From positions 62,001-126,000 of the forward strand of contig NZ_JAMPKY010000009.1 in assembly GCF_039962255.1 (NCBI RefSeq): a stretch of DNA of 64,000 nucleotides, read 5' to 3'. Shown piece after piece: positions 62,563-64,000 of this stretch. Position 1 is the stretch's first letter. Each line of letters starts with the position of its first letter. The translations under genes were made by a program, and so were the position numbers. Under the pieces are notes generated by a model that did not search any database, had not been told where the DNA came from, and saw only the letters and a program-made list of their open reading frames with translations. The DNA is from Leptolyngbya subtilissima AS-A7 (GTDB lineage: Bacteria; Cyanobacteriota; Cyanobacteriia; Phormidesmidales; Phormidesmidaceae).

Positions 62563-64000
62563 TTACGGCTTTCCAGCAGGTAACTCTATCCAAAATCGGC
62601 TGCCCTGCCCGAGTTGGGATTCAACGCCTATTTGCCCACCCATGCGCTCTATGCCTTTGCGGGCGATCGCTAGCCCAATTCCAGTCCCTGGATAGTCTGC
62701 TTCGCTGTGCAGCCGAGCAAAGGGGCTAAAGATTTGCTGCTGGTGCTCTGACGCAATACCAATGCCATTGTCCTCCAGGTATAAACGAACGGTCGATGGC
62801 TCCCCTGCCGCTTCGTCCGGCCGGTTTTCAACCGCCCAGACTCGTACCTGGGGCTGCACACCATCGGCCACAAACTTAACCGCATTCAACAGTAAGTTGA
62901 TCAAGACCTGATTGAGCATGGGGCGATTGGCTCGAACCATCGGCAGCGGTTCTTCGAGATCGATTTGAGCCTGGCGTTCTTGCAGCTCCGGCTTCAAGGT
63001 CGCTAATACATCTGTTAGAGCGACGGATAGATTGACCGGCTCTAGGGCAACTTCAACCCGTCTCATGCGGCTGTAGGCGAGTAGGTCGGTAATCAGAGTA
63101 TTTAGCTGCTTGGTGTTAGCCAAAATCCGCTGCAAGCATTCTGAGTTGCTCGCATCTAAGGAAGGACCAATGTCTTCTAACAAAATTTGAGCAAAGCCTT
63201 GAATGGCTCGCAGGGGGGCACGCAAATCATGGGAGATGGAATAGGTGAACTCTTCGAGATCCTGATTTACCGCTTCCAGTTCGGCCGTTCGTTTTTGCAC
63301 CCGTGCTTCTAAGGTGGCGTTGAGTTCTTGCAGGGCTACTTCACCTTGCTTGCGCTCTGTAATGTCTTCGATCAGGCCATCGATAACGGTAATGCCTTCA
63401 ACCGTATTCAAGGTTGTGGTTAAAAGGGCCCAAAATTCAGTTCCATTGCTTCTGTGCAGCTGCACTTCTTGCTCCTGCTGCTGGGGGGGCGGTAAATCGA
63501 TTAAAAGACTGTAGTAATGGCGAGTATCAATCAAATTGAGTTCGCTCGCTTGAGCCAGTGACTCTGCGCCCAATAACTCTAGAAAAGCACGATTTGCCTC
63601 CAGCAGGGTGCCCTCTGAATTAGAGCGAAAAATGCCGATTTTGACCTGATTCAGCAATCCCTGTAGGCGAATTTCTAACAGGGCAGCTCGTTGTTGTACT
63701 TGCCGCCGTTCTAGCGCAATTCGAACGGCAGTCGGTACGCGGATGTAGCGATTGGGTTCTTTAAGAATGTAGTCGTCGAGGCCTAGCTTCATTGCTTCGA
63801 CGGCAACTTCCTCGGTGCCGGTATTGGTAAACATAACTACTGGGCAGCGGGGATAATGTTGTCTCACCGTTTCTAGAATGTCTAGTCCGGTGGTCCAGCG
63901 CAGTTGAAAGTCGGTCACCACGGCGTCGAAGTTGCCTGATTTGATGGCCCGACTAAATTCACCGGAGCTGTTAATTTGCTGAACGTCTAGCTGGTCAAAT
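62563..64000 (-). CDS. Hybrid sensor kinase: receiver-PAS-HisKA-HATPase (partial at window edge)
   Basis: The frame is open to the right window edge, so its 5' end is missing. The visible part carries the back half of a receiver domain (V-V-M-F-T-N-T-G, K-L-G-L-D-D-Y-I-L-K), a PAS domain (about 63330-63650) with a coiled coil, and a kinase core: S-I-S-H-D-L-R-A-P-L, N-L-L-L-N-A-V-K-F, D-N-G-I-G-I, G-T-G-I-G-L-A-I. The ATPase is intact, unlike the kinase at 19.6 kb. The response regulator downstream is its probable partner. Confidence 0.9.
   Translation of the reverse strand, partial: FDQLDVQQINSSGEFSRAIKSGNFDAVVTDFQLRWTTGLDILETVRQHYPRCPVVMFTNTGTEEVAVEAMKLGLDDYILKEPNRYIRVPTAVRIALERRQVQQRAALLEIRLQGLLNQVKIGIFRSNSEGTLLEANRAFLELLGAESLAQASELNLIDTRHYYSLLIDLPPPQQQEQEVQLHRSNGTEFWALLTTTLNTVEGITVIDGLIEDITERKQGEVALQELNATLEARVQKRTAELEAVNQDLEEFTYSISHDLRAPLRAIQGFAQILLEDIGPSLDASNSECLQRILANTKQLNTLITDLLAYSRMRRVEVALEPVNLSVALTDVLATLKPELQERQAQIDLEEPLPMVRANRPMLNQVLINLLLNAVKFVADGVQPQVRVWAVENRPDEAAGEPSTVRLYLEDNGIGIASEHQQQIFSPFARLHSEADYPGTGIGLAIARKGIERMGGQIGVESQLGQGSRFWIELPAGKP

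Noticed and set aside
1..64000. tRNA, rRNA, known riboswitches and insertion sequences
   Set aside because: I looked for T-loop sequences, conserved riboswitch cores and transposase motifs in the gaps and found none.

Overview
The window reads as chromosomal DNA of a cyanobacterium, most likely a filamentous, non-heterocystous Leptolyngbya/Nodosilinea-like strain. The reasons are the very frequent HIP1 octamer GCGATCGC and cyanobacteria-typical genes: the myxol-glycoside carotenoid pair cruF/cruG, the pipX-pipY-sepF-proC block, a HetZ-family protein, a ComFB-family protein, a CSP41-like protein and DUF3727. The strain assignment is inference. I see no rRNA, tRNA, CRISPR array, prophage or intact insertion sequence.

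Layout. 1-2.5 kb: tail of a CYTH phosphatase, then cruG and cruF on the minus strand. 2.8-8.3 kb: a housekeeping run (GNAT protein, ruvX, DUF3727, mltG, YqeG-type HAD phosphatase, proB) with a possible small RNA or terminator before proB. 8.3-13.3 kb: a sugar-phosphate transferase, a HetZ-family regulator, and a divergent Zn/Mn ABC importer whose shared promoter carries two copies of a 21-bp repeat. 13.3-18.7 kb, minus strand: ftsI, a small FtsL-like membrane protein, ilvB with a C-terminal zinc ribbon, and an unknown gene. 19-21.2 kb: a ComFB-like protein and an unusual histidine kinase. 21.6-26.3 kb: a probable acidic amino-acid unit (racemase, periplasmic binding protein, DAACS symporter, Cache-HAMP sensor). 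26.3-31.2 kb: a minus-strand accessory block (NTF2-like, GNAT, DHFR-like, class D beta-lactamase, DUF1772, azoreductase). 31.5-38.4 kb: AraC regulator, glutaredoxin-like protein, murE, a kinase lacking its phosphoacceptor His, rarD, an SH3 protein and an ABC permease. 38.6-49.8 kb: a PAP/fibrillin-like protein, queA, a hydrolase, a J-domain/pentapeptide protein, a CSP41-like protein, der, ecfT, a trpE/pabB-family gene, then pipX and pipY. 50.3-52.5 kb: sepF, proC and a DUF4160/DUF2442 pair whose first gene looks frameshifted.

52.6-60.6 kb is a nearly complete Nit1C cluster: flavoprotein, MSMEG_0572/Sll0783 protein, Nit1 nitrilase, radical SAM protein, GNAT, AIR-synthase-like protein and glycosyltransferase. 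Two perfect GTA-N8-TAC NtcA boxes, each followed 22 nt later by a -10-like hexamer, face outward from the divergent promoter region. This supports nitrogen-starvation control of both arms. A Uma2-type endonuclease gene sits inside the cluster and overlaps the glycosyltransferase by 4 nt. The window closes with an orphan membrane protein resembling Pycsar-type TM effectors, an acidic unknown, an Rcp1-like response regulator and a hybrid sensor kinase cut by the window edge.

The least expected items are two histidine kinases with opposite defects (one keeps its His but lacks ATP-binding boxes, the other lacks the His but keeps them), an FtsL-like gene next to ftsI, an ABC-type binding protein paired with a secondary symporter, the NtcA-boxed Nit1C cluster with an inserted nuclease, and a few small genes and RNA candidates.
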